From Pseudomonadota bacterium (GTDB lineage: Bacteria > Pseudomonadota > Alphaproteobacteria > Sphingomonadales > Sphingomonadaceae): a stretch of 30,226 nt of DNA. This document shows positions 1-6,500 of the stretch, one piece after another (the stretch's first letter is position 1; the number at the start of each line of letters is the position of its first letter). Location of the stretch: contig JAEZES010000270.1 in the NCBI GenBank assembly GCA_023432995.1, positions 1 through 30,226 of the forward strand. The letters run 5' to 3'. Position numbers and translations under genes: made by a program. The notes under the pieces are model-generated. The model searched no databases, was not told the DNA's origin, and saw nothing but the letters and a program-made list of their open reading frames with translations.

Positions 1-63
1 ATCGTGCTGAGCGGCGGCAACGTCGATCCGGCGGCGTTCGCCCGGGTGCTCGCGGCCCGCTGA
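1..63 (+). CDS. Threonine ammonia-lyase (dehydratase), C-terminal end only
   Basis: Only the last 20 codons and the TGA stop are in the window. They read IVLSGGNVDPAAFARVLAAR. The string VLSGGNVD followed by a short amphipathic helix is the usual C-terminal end of the PLP-dependent catalytic domain of catabolic-type threonine ammonia-lyases (fold type II, IlvA/TdcB family), which deaminate threonine to 2-oxobutanoate. Serine racemases and related lyases share this ending, so the exact substrate cannot be fixed from this piece. There is no ACT-type regulatory domain after the motif, which fits the short, catabolic form. The MAPEG gene follows after 60 bases on the same strand. Confidence 0.7.
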   Translation: MVLSGGNVDPAAFARVLAAR

Positions 64-123
64 GATTCGATTGACAGCCCCGGGAGCCGCCCGCACCTTC
101 ACCGCGCAACGGGGAGGACGGGC

Positions 124-552
124 ATGATCGGAATGGACATCCTGCAGCCGGCCGTCGCGCTGGCGGGCTGGACGATGGTGATGTGGGCGTGGATGTACGC
201 CACCCGCATCCCGGCGATGGTCGCGGCCAAGGTCGAGCCCGACAGCCTGGCGCGCGATCCGCACGCCCGGCTCGACAACCTTCTGCCGCCGCAGGTGCAG
301 TGGAAAGCGCACAACTACAACCACCTGCACGAAGCGCCGACGGTGTTCTACGCGATGGCGATCATTCTCGCGATCACCGGCGAGGGCGACGGCTACAGCG
401 CCGTCCTCGGGTGGCTGTACGTCGCTTCGCGCGTGGTCCACTCGCTGATCCAGGCGCTGGTCAACAAGGTCACGCTGCGGTTCGCGGTGTTCGTGTTCTC
501 GAGCCTGGTCCTGGTCGCGCTGATCGTGCGCGCGGCGCTCGCGGTTTTCTGA
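124..552 (+). CDS. MAPEG family membrane protein
   Basis: A 142-residue integral membrane protein with about four hydrophobic segments (near residues 8-26, 75-90, 97-112 and 118-140). The MAPEG signature is visible: a conserved KAHNYNHLHEAPTVFYA stretch at about residues 60-76 and a later RVVHSLIQALVNKV stretch. Eukaryotic MAPEG proteins are glutathione-dependent transferases or peroxidases acting on lipids; bacterial members of this branch are mostly uncharacterised, so a detoxification role is inference. The ATG at 124 has a strong Shine-Dalgarno (GGGGAGG) a few bases upstream. It may be cotranscribed with the lyase in front of it and is followed by a strong hairpin at 565-596. Confidence 0.85.
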   Translation: MIGMDILQPAVALAGWTMVMWAWMYATRIPAMVAAKVEPDSLARDPHARLDNLLPPQVQWKAHNYNHLHEAPTVFYAMAIILAITGEGDGYSAVLGWLYVASRVVHSLIQALVNKVTLRFAVFVFSSLVLVALIVRAALAVF

Positions 553-564
553 AGCCCGATGCGC

Positions 565-596
565 GAAGGCCGCCGGCGCTTCCGCCGACGGCCTTC
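565..596. terminator. Bidirectional hairpin terminator between convergent genes
   Basis: An 8-bp outer stem (GAAGGCCG with CGGCCTTC), one C/A mismatch, a 5-bp inner stem (CGGCG with CGCCG) and a CTTC loop. It lies between the ends of the MAPEG gene (+) and the small exported-protein gene (-), so it can serve both. No long U-run follows, as is common in GC-rich alphaproteobacteria. Confidence 0.7.
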
Positions 597-626
597 AAAT
601 CGGTCTGCCAAGACCGCCGCAGCGCC

Positions 627-866
627 TTACGGGCTGGTCGGCAGGTCCTCTTCGCCGTCGTTGTCGTTGATCATGAACAGGACGGCGACCAGCACGCCAA
701 GGCCCAGCAGGCCCAGCCAGATGTGCGCGGAGTTTTCGCCGGCGAGTTCTTCCGCGGTCAGGCTCGAGCCCGTACGCGCGTTGTCGATCGCGACCGGCGC
801 GGCCTGCGCGACGGTACTGCCCAGGACCATGGCTGCAGCAGCAGCGCTGACGATAAACTTACGCAT
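627..866 (-). CDS. Small exported single-pass membrane protein, unknown function
   Basis: A 79-residue protein. Residues 1-23 form a clear signal peptide (MRKF, then an alanine-rich hydrophobic stretch ending AQA before APVA). A second hydrophobic segment (about residues 50-68, HIWLGLLGLGVLVAVLFMI) is followed by an acidic tail (NDNDGEED). It could therefore be anchored in the inner membrane with a short periplasmic part. Starts at 872 and 866 are both possible; TGGAG lies six bases before the ATG at 866 but touches the one at 872, so 866 is preferred. A possible promoter upstream on the minus strand has TTGCAA and TTAAAA about 16 bases apart. I recognise no family; similar small proteins are common in sphingomonads, as far as I recall. 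Confidence 0.7.
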   Translation of the reverse strand: MRKFIVSAAAAAMVLGSTVAQAAPVAIDNARTGSSLTAEELAGENSAHIWLGLLGLGVLVAVLFMINDNDGEEDLPTSP

Positions 867-1322
867 CTTCATCTCCAGGCCGTTGTTTCGCGAGGCGTTT
901 TAAGCACATCGGAGCATGTTGCAAGGGAGTTTTCCGTCCCGTTTCCGCCCCTTGGTGCCGTTCACCACTTCGCGAAACCGCCGCTACGCGGCAAAGTTCC
1001 TTGCGACAAGCGGAATTGCGCGCTTCGGGCGCCGCTGTTGCACGAATGATACAGAAAACGGCGATTGTGTTTTACGAATAGAATTAAGTCTCTCCGCGTC
1101 GGCGCACCCGATCGTCCGGATCGCGTGATCACGGCCGCGGCGGCGTCCTTCGTATATTACCGGAGCGAAAGCGAACCTCACGAACCCTAGCGCTGTCCTC
1201 GGGGCAAGCGGAAGGAGCTCGCGATGAGCAGTGGCGCCGACGTCCGGCACAGCGATCTTCGCTCCGCGCCCCGCTCCGAATGGCGTCCGCCGCCCGATAG
1301 CCTCAAGAAAGGAACCCGGACC
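867..1322. other. 456-base intergenic region between divergent genes
   Basis: No convincing gene in either strand. The left edge carries the promoter of the small exported-protein gene. Bases 1046-1092 are notably AT-rich for this genome and contain TAGAAT at 1079-1084, a possible -10 element for the universal stress protein gene, with no good -35 at the matching distance. A GGAAGGAG Shine-Dalgarno at 1210-1217 precedes an in-frame ATG at 1224, which is an alternative start of the stress protein. I looked for FixK/FNR-type TTGAT-N4-ATCAA sites and EcfG-type GGAAC...CGTT pairs and saw none. Confidence 0.5.
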
Positions 1323-2129
1323 ATGCGCTCGATCCTGCTGCACATCGCCGACGACGAGACCCTCGAGCCGCGGATGCAGGTCGCGCTCGACCTGGCGCGC
1401 GCGTTCGACGGCCACGTCAGCTGCCTCCAGGCGGTTTCCTACGAATACGGCGTGCCCGGCGACTTCTACGGCGCGCTGGTGGTCGAGCTCATCCCACAGC
1501 TACGCGAGGCTGCCGACCGGCTGCAGGAACGCTGCGAGCGCCGGCTGCAGGCCGAGGACGTGCCCTGGAGCTGGGAACGCCTGGACGGCGCCGCGCTCGA
1601 ACACCTGCTGCGCCGCGGCGCGCTCAGCGACGTCGTCATCGTCGGCAGTCGCGAACCGGTCAGCAAGGCTCCATCGCTGCTGGCCAGCCAGCTGGCGACG
1701 CGCTCGACCGCGCCGTTGCTGTTGGTGCCCGAGCACGTCAAGGGGATCGACTGCGCGGGACCCGCGGTGGTCGCGTGGAACGGCTCGATCGAAGCCTCGC
1801 GGGCGCTGAGGGCCGCGGTTCCGCTGCTGGCCAAGGCGCGCTCCGTCGTGCTGGCGAGCGTCCGCGGCGAGACGGACGAGCGATTCGACGTGCCCGCGGT
1901 CGAAGGGGCCGAGTATCTCGCGCGTCACGGCATCTCGTGCGAGATGATCGAGTTCAGGGTCGAGCAGAACACCGTGGCCGAAGTCCTGGCGGGAGTCGCG
2001 GCGAGGCGCGAGGCGGCCTATCTGGTCATGGGCGCCTACGGCCATTCGCGGCTGGCGGAAATGGTTCTTGGCGGTGTATCCCGCGCACTGCTCGCCGAAC
2101 CGCCGCTCCCGATACTCACCTGTCACTGA
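1323..2129 (+). CDS. Tandem-domain universal stress protein (UspA family)
   Basis: A 268-residue cytoplasmic protein with two Usp folds in tandem. The first (about 1-140) starts MRSILLHIADDE and ends with a TAPLLLVPE strand. The second (about 145-268) starts PAVVAWNGS and carries the ATP-binding signature G-2X-G-9X-G as GAYGHSRLAEMVLGG near the end. The first domain lacks this signature, so probably only the second binds nucleotide. Such proteins help cells survive oxygen limitation, starvation and oxidative stress. The start at 1323 has AAAGGA nine bases upstream and matches where the Usp fold begins. An in-frame ATG at 1224 with a stronger Shine-Dalgarno would add 33 hydrophilic residues. 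The NAD(P)H oxidoreductase gene follows after nine bases, so the two form an operon. Confidence 0.9.
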   Translation: MRSILLHIADDETLEPRMQVALDLARAFDGHVSCLQAVSYEYGVPGDFYGALVVELIPQLREAADRLQERCERRLQAEDVPWSWERLDGAALEHLLRRGALSDVVIVGSREPVSKAPSLLASQLATRSTAPLLLVPEHVKGIDCAGPAVVAWNGSIEASRALRAAVPLLAKARSVVLASVRGETDERFDVPAVEGAEYLARHGISCEMIEFRVEQNTVAEVLAGVAARREAAYLVMGAYGHSRLAEMVLGGVSRALLAEPPLPILTCH

Positions 2130-2138
2130 GGCAAGGCC

Positions 2139-2771
2139 ATGACGCAGACAATCAAGCATGCCGTCATCGTATGTCACCCGCTCGCCAAGAGCTTCACGAT
2201 GGCGATGGCCGACAAATACGCCGAGACGGTCCGGGCGCGCGGCCACGAGGTCGTCGTGCGCGATCTCTACCGGATCGGCTTCGACCCGGTGCTGAAGGCG
2301 AAGGAACGCCAGGGCAAGCCGGCCGCGGACGTCACTCGCGAATGGATCGCGCTCGGCAAGCCCGACGTGTTCGTGCTTGTCTACCCGATCTGGTTCGGGA
2401 CGCCGCCGGCGATGCTCAAGGGCTACATCGACCGCGTGTTCGGTGCCGGCCGCACGCGCGGCCAGGGCGGCGAAGGCGGCACCCGGGAACTTCTTGCCGG
2501 CAGGCGGCTGGTCTCGCTGACTTGCTCGGGAAGCCTCAAGCCGTGGCTGGCGGAAAAGGGCGTGCTCGGGTCGCTGCGGACGGTGTTCAGCCGCTACCTG
2601 AGCGACGTCTTCGGCTTCACCGAGGCCCATGCCTACCACTTCGACGGCGTCTCCGAGAATCTTCCGGAGCGCGAGATACGCATGCACCTGTCGGGCGTTG
2701 AGAAAGCCGCGCGCGAAGTCCTGAGCCGCCTGCAACCGGGGCCGCCGCCGCTGGATCCGAACAGGCCGTAG
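2139..2771 (+). CDS. NAD(P)H-dependent oxidoreductase, flavodoxin-like fold (quinone reductase type)
   Basis: A 210-residue protein of the Flavodoxin_2 family (KefF/MdaB/YwrO-like). The N-terminal strand runs into a flavin-phosphate loop CHPLAKSFT (residues 12-20), and the YPIWFGTPPAMLKGYIDRVF stretch (about 86-105) forms the flavin/quinone site. These enzymes bind FMN or FAD and reduce quinones or other electrophiles by two electrons, avoiding semiquinone radicals; the actual substrate is not visible. It starts nine bases after the universal stress protein and ends 18 bases before the L,D-transpeptidase, so a three-gene operon is likely. There is no partner KefC/KefB channel gene here, which argues against a KefF role. 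Confidence 0.87.
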   Translation: MTQTIKHAVIVCHPLAKSFTMAMADKYAETVRARGHEVVVRDLYRIGFDPVLKAKERQGKPAADVTREWIALGKPDVFVLVYPIWFGTPPAMLKGYIDRVFGAGRTRGQGGEGGTRELLAGRRLVSLTCSGSLKPWLAEKGVLGSLRTVFSRYLSDVFGFTEAHAYHFDGVSENLPEREIRMHLSGVEKAAREVLSRLQPGPPPLDPNRP

Positions 2772-2789
2772 GCCGGCAGGCGACCCGCG

Positions 2790-4034
2790 GTGACGTTGAC
2801 TTGTCAAATGCCGCGGCTCGGGCCACGCCTGACGCATGCGCTCCGCGCGAGCGTGCTTGCCGCCCTCGCGGCGCTGGCCACGACCGGCGTTGCCGCGGCC
2901 GCGACCGACGCGGCCTTCGCGCCGCCACCCGTACCGCAACGCTGGGACCGCGCCGCGGCGGCCCGGCTCCATGCCTACATCGCGCGGATCGACAGTCACG
3001 GGCTCGAGCCGACGGACTACCAGCCGGTCGCGCTCGCCGCGGCCATCGCCGCAGGCGACAGCGCGGAACTCGAGCGACGCGCCTCTGCCAGCTTCGGCCT
3101 GCTCGCGCGCGATCTCGCCAACGGCCATGTCCGGCCGGCGCAGCGCCGCGGGTTTCACCTCGCCACCGCAGCACTCGAACCGCGGCAGATCGCGCTGCTG
3201 ATCGACCAGGCGTTGACGCTCGGCAACGTCGAGCGGGTGCTGGATGGGCTCGCGCCGCAGAACGCCCAGTACCGCGCGCTAAGGAGCGCGCTGGCCAGGC
3301 TGCCGGCCGACGCGGAGGCAGAGCGCCGCAAGATCGAGGCGAGCCTCGAGCGGTGGCGGTGGATGCCGCGCGAGATGGGCTCGCGACACTTGCTGGTAAA
3401 CATTCCCGAGTACCGCGTGCGCCTGCTCGACGGAGGGCGCGAGATCGCCTCGCACCGGGTCATCGTCGGCAAGCCCTCGACCCCCACCCCGCAATTCTCG
3501 ACGCAAGTCTCGGGAGTGATACTCAATCCCACGTGGACCGTCCCGCAGTCGATCATCGCCGAGAGCGTCGGCAGCCTGGTGCGCAACCATCCCGCCACGG
3601 CGCGGACGCGCGGCTACACCTGGACCCGTTCCGGCGGCACGCTGCGGGTCGTGCAGCAGCCGGGCCCGCAAAATTCCCTTGGCCAACTGAGGCTCGACAT
3701 GCCCAACGCCTTCGCGGTCTACCTTCACGACACGCCAAGCAAGGCGCTGTTCGACCGTGAAACGCGGGCGCTGAGCCACGGATGCATCCGCACCGACAGG
3801 CCGTTCGACCTCGCCGTCACGCTGCTGGCCGGCACCGGCTGGACTCGCGCGATGATCGACGAAGTCGTCGCGGGCCGCCAGACGCGGCGTATTGCGCTGG
3901 AGCGGCCGGTGCCGGTCTACATGGTCTACCTACCGGTCTATGCCGGCGCCGACGGCAGCGTGGCCTATTTCGGCGATCCCTACGGGCTGAACGACGCGAT
4001 CAACCGGCTGCTCGACGATCGCCGCGGTGGCTGA
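2790..4034 (+). CDS. L,D-transpeptidase (YkuD domain), exported
   Basis: A 414-residue exported protein. A signal peptide is visible near residues 7-38 (Arg/His-rich, then alanine-rich, ending AAAAT). A helical N-terminal region follows, of the kind seen in YcbB/LdtD-type enzymes, then a YkuD catalytic domain (about 200-370) with the SHGCIRT motif, catalytic Cys332 and a nearby conserved His. These enzymes make 3-3 cross-links in peptidoglycan or attach proteins to it, in the periplasm. The GTG at 2790 has a weak GGCAGG upstream; an ATG at 2808 gives a cleaner signal peptide but has no Shine-Dalgarno. The last part of the protein (YMVYLPVYAGADGSVAYFGDPYG) is typical of this subfamily. Probably cotranscribed with the two genes in front. 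Confidence 0.9.
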   Translation: MTLTCQMPRLGPRLTHALRASVLAALAALATTGVAAAATDAAFAPPPVPQRWDRAAAARLHAYIARIDSHGLEPTDYQPVALAAAIAAGDSAELERRASASFGLLARDLANGHVRPAQRRGFHLATAALEPRQIALLIDQALTLGNVERVLDGLAPQNAQYRALRSALARLPADAEAERRKIEASLERWRWMPREMGSRHLLVNIPEYRVRLLDGGREIASHRVIVGKPSTPTPQFSTQVSGVILNPTWTVPQSIIAESVGSLVRNHPATARTRGYTWTRSGGTLRVVQQPGPQNSLGQLRLDMPNAFAVYLHDTPSKALFDRETRALSHGCIRTDRPFDLAVTLLAGTGWTRAMIDEVVAGRQTRRIALERPVPVYMVYLPVYAGADGSVAYFGDPYGLNDAINRLLDDRRGG

Positions 4035-4053
4035 AGCCCGTCGGGACGCGACA

Positions 4054-4081
4054 GCGGCGACGATCGACCGATCGCCGCCGC
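4054..4081. terminator. Bidirectional hairpin terminator
   Basis: GCGGCG pairs with CGCCGC, then one A/C mismatch, then CGATC pairs with GATCG around a GACC loop. It sits between the convergent ends of the L,D-transpeptidase (+, ends 4034) and the Hsp20 gene (-, ends 4095). No U-run. Confidence 0.65.
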
Positions 4082-4094
4082 CGTCCGGGGAAGA

Positions 4095-4577
4095 TCAGCC
4101 GATCTTGATCTTCTTCTTGCGGTTCTCGACCTGCTTGTCCTTCTTCATCGCCAGCTTGAGGACGCCTTGGTCGAACTTGGCCGAGATCGAATCGGCGTCG
4201 ACGTCCGCCGGGAGCGTCAGCTGGCGGCGGAAGGCGCCGTAGCGCCGCTCGCTCAGCAGGTAGCCGTTCTCCTTCGAGTCCTTTTCCTCGCGCTTCTCGC
4301 CCGAGACGGTCAACACGCCGTCGGCGACCTCGACGTCGATGTCCTTTTCCGCGAGTCCGGGAAGCTCGATGCTGATGGTGTAGCCGTCATCGCTCGCCGC
4401 GAGATCCATCGCTGGCGTGAGCGCCCCCGGGGCCGCGAACGGGAAGATGCTGCGCGGCCGCGCGAAGGTGAAGTCCTCGAACAGGCGGTCGATCTCGTCG
4501 CGGAGCCGGGTAAACGAGGCCGGCAGCGTCACTTGGGGCCGCCGTTCGTCGGCTGGAAGGGTGGTCTGATCGGTCAT
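4095..4577 (-). CDS. Small heat-shock protein, Hsp20/IbpA family (alpha-crystallin domain)
   Basis: A 160-residue cytoplasmic holdase chaperone. After a variable N-terminal arm with the helix SFTRLRDEIDRLFEDF (about 20-35) comes an alpha-crystallin domain (about 55-150). It includes IELPGLAEKDIDVEV, then LTVSGEKREE, a loop with the GAFRRQLTLPADVD strand, and GVLKLAMKK near the end. The C-terminal tail is lysine-rich and ends KKIKIG, which supplies the I-x-I motif used for oligomer assembly. The ATG at 4577 has a clear GGAG at the right distance; an upstream start at 4664 lacks one. It is transcribed divergently from the zinc alcohol dehydrogenase, with inverted repeats between them. No evident RNA thermometer pairing with the Shine-Dalgarno was found by eye. 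Confidence 0.93.
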   Translation of the reverse strand: MTDQTTLPADERRPQVTLPASFTRLRDEIDRLFEDFTFARPRSIFPFAAPGALTPAMDLAASDDGYTISIELPGLAEKDIDVEVADGVLTVSGEKREEKDSKENGYLLSERRYGAFRRQLTLPADVDADSISAKFDQGVLKLAMKKDKQVENRKKKIKIG

Positions 4578-4631
4578 GGTGGATCTCCTGTTTGGGGGTT
4601 CGGGGTCCGGCCGAGCTGGCGCCCGGATTAC

Positions 4632-4671
4632 GAACCGTGCAAGGTTCTTGCCGTGCTCGCTCACGAGGCAA
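4632..4671. promoter_or_regulatory. Two inverted repeats in the hsp20/alcohol dehydrogenase divergent promoter region
   Basis: GAACC-GTGCAA-GGTTC lies at 4632-4647 and is followed at once by TTGCCGTG-CTCGCT-CACG(AG)GCAA at 4648-4671, an 8-bp dyad with a two-base bulge. Both sit in the 163-base gap between the start codons of hsp20 (-) and the alcohol dehydrogenase (+). They could be operators for shared control or hairpins in the hsp20 leader RNA. No match to a known box was recognised. Confidence 0.4.
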
Positions 4672-4740
4672 AATTGGGAAATCTACGGAGCCGCCCACCT
4701 CCGCGGGTGAGCTAGATTGACCACCGACAGGACCGTTGCG

Positions 4741-5727
4741 ATGCCGATGCATGCCATGCAGCTTCAGCGACCGGGCGACCGTCTCGAAGCCGTCGAACGC
4801 CCGCTACCGGAGCCCGCCCCCGGCGAGGTGCGCGTGGCGATCTCGGCCTGTGGGGTCTGCCGGACCGATCTGCACGTCGTCGACGGCGACATCCATGGCC
4901 GCCTGCCCATCGTGCCGGGGCACGAGATCGTCGGCCGCGTCGACGCACTCGGCCACGGCGTATCGGGCCTAGCGCTCGGGCAGAGGATCGGCGTGCCCTG
5001 GCTCGGCCGGACCTGCGGCCGCTGCGAGTACTGCGCCAGGGGCCGGGAGAACCTGTGCGACGATCCCCTGTTCACCGGCTTCACGCGCGACGGCGGGTAT
5101 GCGACGCACTGCATCGCCGATGCGCGGTTCTGTTTCGCGCTGCCCGAGGCCATCGACGACCTGCACGCGGCGCCGCTGCTGTGCGCGGGATTGATCGGCT
5201 ATCGCGCCTACCGCCTGGCCGGCGACGCGCGGACGATCGGCCTCTACGGCTTCGGAGCCGCGGCGCACATCCTCGCCCAGCTGGCCGTCTGGCAGGGGCG
5301 CACGGTCTACGCCCTGACCCGCGAGGGGGACTCCGCTGGGCAGAGCTTCGCCCGCCGCCTCGGCTGCGCCTGGGCCGGCGCGTCGTCGGGCAGTCCGCCC
5401 CAGCCGCTCGACGCGGCGATCATCTTCGCGCCCGTCGGCGAGCTGGTGCCGATCGCGCTCAAGGCGGTGCGAAAAGGCGGGCGCGTGGTCTGCGCCGGCA
5501 TCCACATGAGCGACATCCCCGGCTTCGCCTACGCCGACCTGTGGCACGAGCGCGCGATCCTGTCGGTCGCCAACCTCACGCGCGAGGACGGCGCCGAGTT
5601 CCTCGCGCTGGCCGCGCAGGTGCCGATCCGGACCCACGTCACCGCGATGAGGCTCGAGCAGGCGAACGAAGCGCTCGACCGGCTGCGCCGCGGCGCGGTC
5701 GAGGGCGCGCTCGTGCTGAGGCCCTGA
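4741..5727 (+). CDS. Zinc-dependent alcohol dehydrogenase (MDR family)
   Basis: A 328-residue medium-chain dehydrogenase/reductase. The catalytic zinc site is present: Cys40 in ACGVCRTDLH, His61-Glu62 in PGHE, and a cysteine in APLLCAGLIGYRA (about 146). The structural zinc site is complete (Cys92, Cys95, Cys98, Cys106). The Rossmann nucleotide site is GLYGFGAAAHI (about 167), a slightly unusual glycine pattern. The family oxidises alcohols or reduces aldehydes with NAD(H); this subfamily is often found beside universal stress and hypoxia genes. The start at 4741 has AGGA upstream; a TTG at 4717 is in frame but weak. It is divergent from hsp20 and convergent with fixJ, with only six bases between the two stops. 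Confidence 0.92.
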   Translation: MPMHAMQLQRPGDRLEAVERPLPEPAPGEVRVAISACGVCRTDLHVVDGDIHGRLPIVPGHEIVGRVDALGHGVSGLALGQRIGVPWLGRTCGRCEYCARGRENLCDDPLFTGFTRDGGYATHCIADARFCFALPEAIDDLHAAPLLCAGLIGYRAYRLAGDARTIGLYGFGAAAHILAQLAVWQGRTVYALTREGDSAGQSFARRLGCAWAGASSGSPPQPLDAAIIFAPVGELVPIALKAVRKGGRVVCAGIHMSDIPGFAYADLWHERAILSVANLTREDGAEFLALAAQVPIRTHVTAMRLEQANEALDRLRRGAVEGALVLRP

Positions 5728-5733
5728 AGCCGG

Positions 5734-6402
5734 TCACGCCTCGGGCGTGTTCGGGGCCCCGACCGCGTACTTGACGCGCCACTCCTTCTCGGACCCCAGG
5801 CCGGCCGCGAACGCGACCCGGAGGGCGTCGGCGAAGTTGCTGACCTCGAGCTTTTCCATCACGTTCGCCCGATAGACCTCGACCGTGCGCGCGCTGATGC
5901 CGAGGTCGTAGGCGATCGTCTTGTTCGGGTAGCCGCAGCCGAGCCCGTCGAGCACTTCGCGTTCGCGTTCGGTCAGTTTGGCGATCTGCGTCCTGGCCCA
6001 GTCCTCGCGTCGCCGCCGCCCGTCGCGGTCGGCCAACTGGGTGAAGCCGATCTCGAGCGCTTCGAGCAGGCGCTCGCGATTGAACGGCTTCTCGAGAAAG
6101 TCGATCGCGCCGGCGCGCATCGCACGGACCGCCGCGCCGACATCACCATGCCCGGTGAGGACCACGATCGGCAGGTTGAGTCCGCGCGTCGCCATTTCGG
6201 CCTGTACCTGCAGCCCGTCCATGCCCGGCATGCGGATGTCGAGCAGGACGCAGGCCGGGACCGACTTGTCCACGCCCTTGAGGAAACGTTCGCCAGTTTC
6301 CCACTTCTCGACCTTGAACCCCGCGGTGCGCAGCAGGAAGTCGAGCGAGCGGCGAATCGAGTCCTCGTCGTCGACGACATGGACCAGCCGATCTTGCGCC
6401 AT
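5734..6402 (-). CDS. fixJ: FixJ-type two-component response regulator
   Basis: A 222-residue protein with a receiver domain (about 1-120) and a LuxR/NarL-type helix-turn-helix (about 155-220). Receiver residues are complete: acidic pair Asp11-Asp12, phosphoacceptor Asp55 in LLDIRMPGMDG, Thr83 and Lys105. The output domain starts LTEREREVLDGL and contains the recognition stretch SARTVEVYRANVMEKL, typical of FixJ/TodT/NodW. Phosphorylation by the divergent FixL-like kinase should switch it on as a transcription activator. The start at 6402 has GAGGGAA at the right distance; an upstream start at 6477 would add 25 residues with no homology. No fixK or fixN gene lies in this window, so its targets are elsewhere or among the stress genes next to it. 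Confidence 0.92.
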   Translation of the reverse strand: MAQDRLVHVVDDEDSIRRSLDFLLRTAGFKVEKWETGERFLKGVDKSVPACVLLDIRMPGMDGLQVQAEMATRGLNLPIVVLTGHGDVGAAVRAMRAGAIDFLEKPFNRERLLEALEIGFTQLADRDGRRRREDWARTQIAKLTEREREVLDGLGCGYPNKTIAYDLGISARTVEVYRANVMEKLEVSNFADALRVAFAAGLGSEKEWRVKYAVGAPNTPEA

Positions 6403-6487
6403 TGGTGTCGTTCCCTCGCTCGGATCCGCGACGAAGTGTCGGGAAGAATGGCCAAGTCTGCAAGCACTAGCTAACACAGGTCAACAC

Positions 6488-6495
6488 GGAGGTGA
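6488..6495 (+). promoter_or_regulatory. Shine-Dalgarno that sets a TTG start for fixL
   Basis: GGAGGTGA is a full match to the anti-Shine-Dalgarno and lies five bases before the TTG at 6501. The in-frame GTG at 6492 is part of this element and so cannot be its start. Confidence 0.7.
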
Positions 6496-6500
6496 GACGG

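Noticed and set aside
867..1322. FixK/FNR-type (TTGAT-N4-ATCAA) or EcfG-type (GGAAC...CGTT) sites for the stress block
   Set aside because: Searched by eye here and in the other intergenic regions of the block; no acceptable match.
1500..3158. 552-codon open frame on the minus strand
   Set aside because: It is antisense to the stress protein, oxidoreductase and L,D-transpeptidase genes, has arginine-rich low-complexity translation, and no recognisable domain. High GC keeps such frames open.
4578..4740. ROSE-type RNA thermometer in the hsp20 leader
   Set aside because: No stretch that pairs convincingly with the Shine-Dalgarno was found; only more distant dyads.
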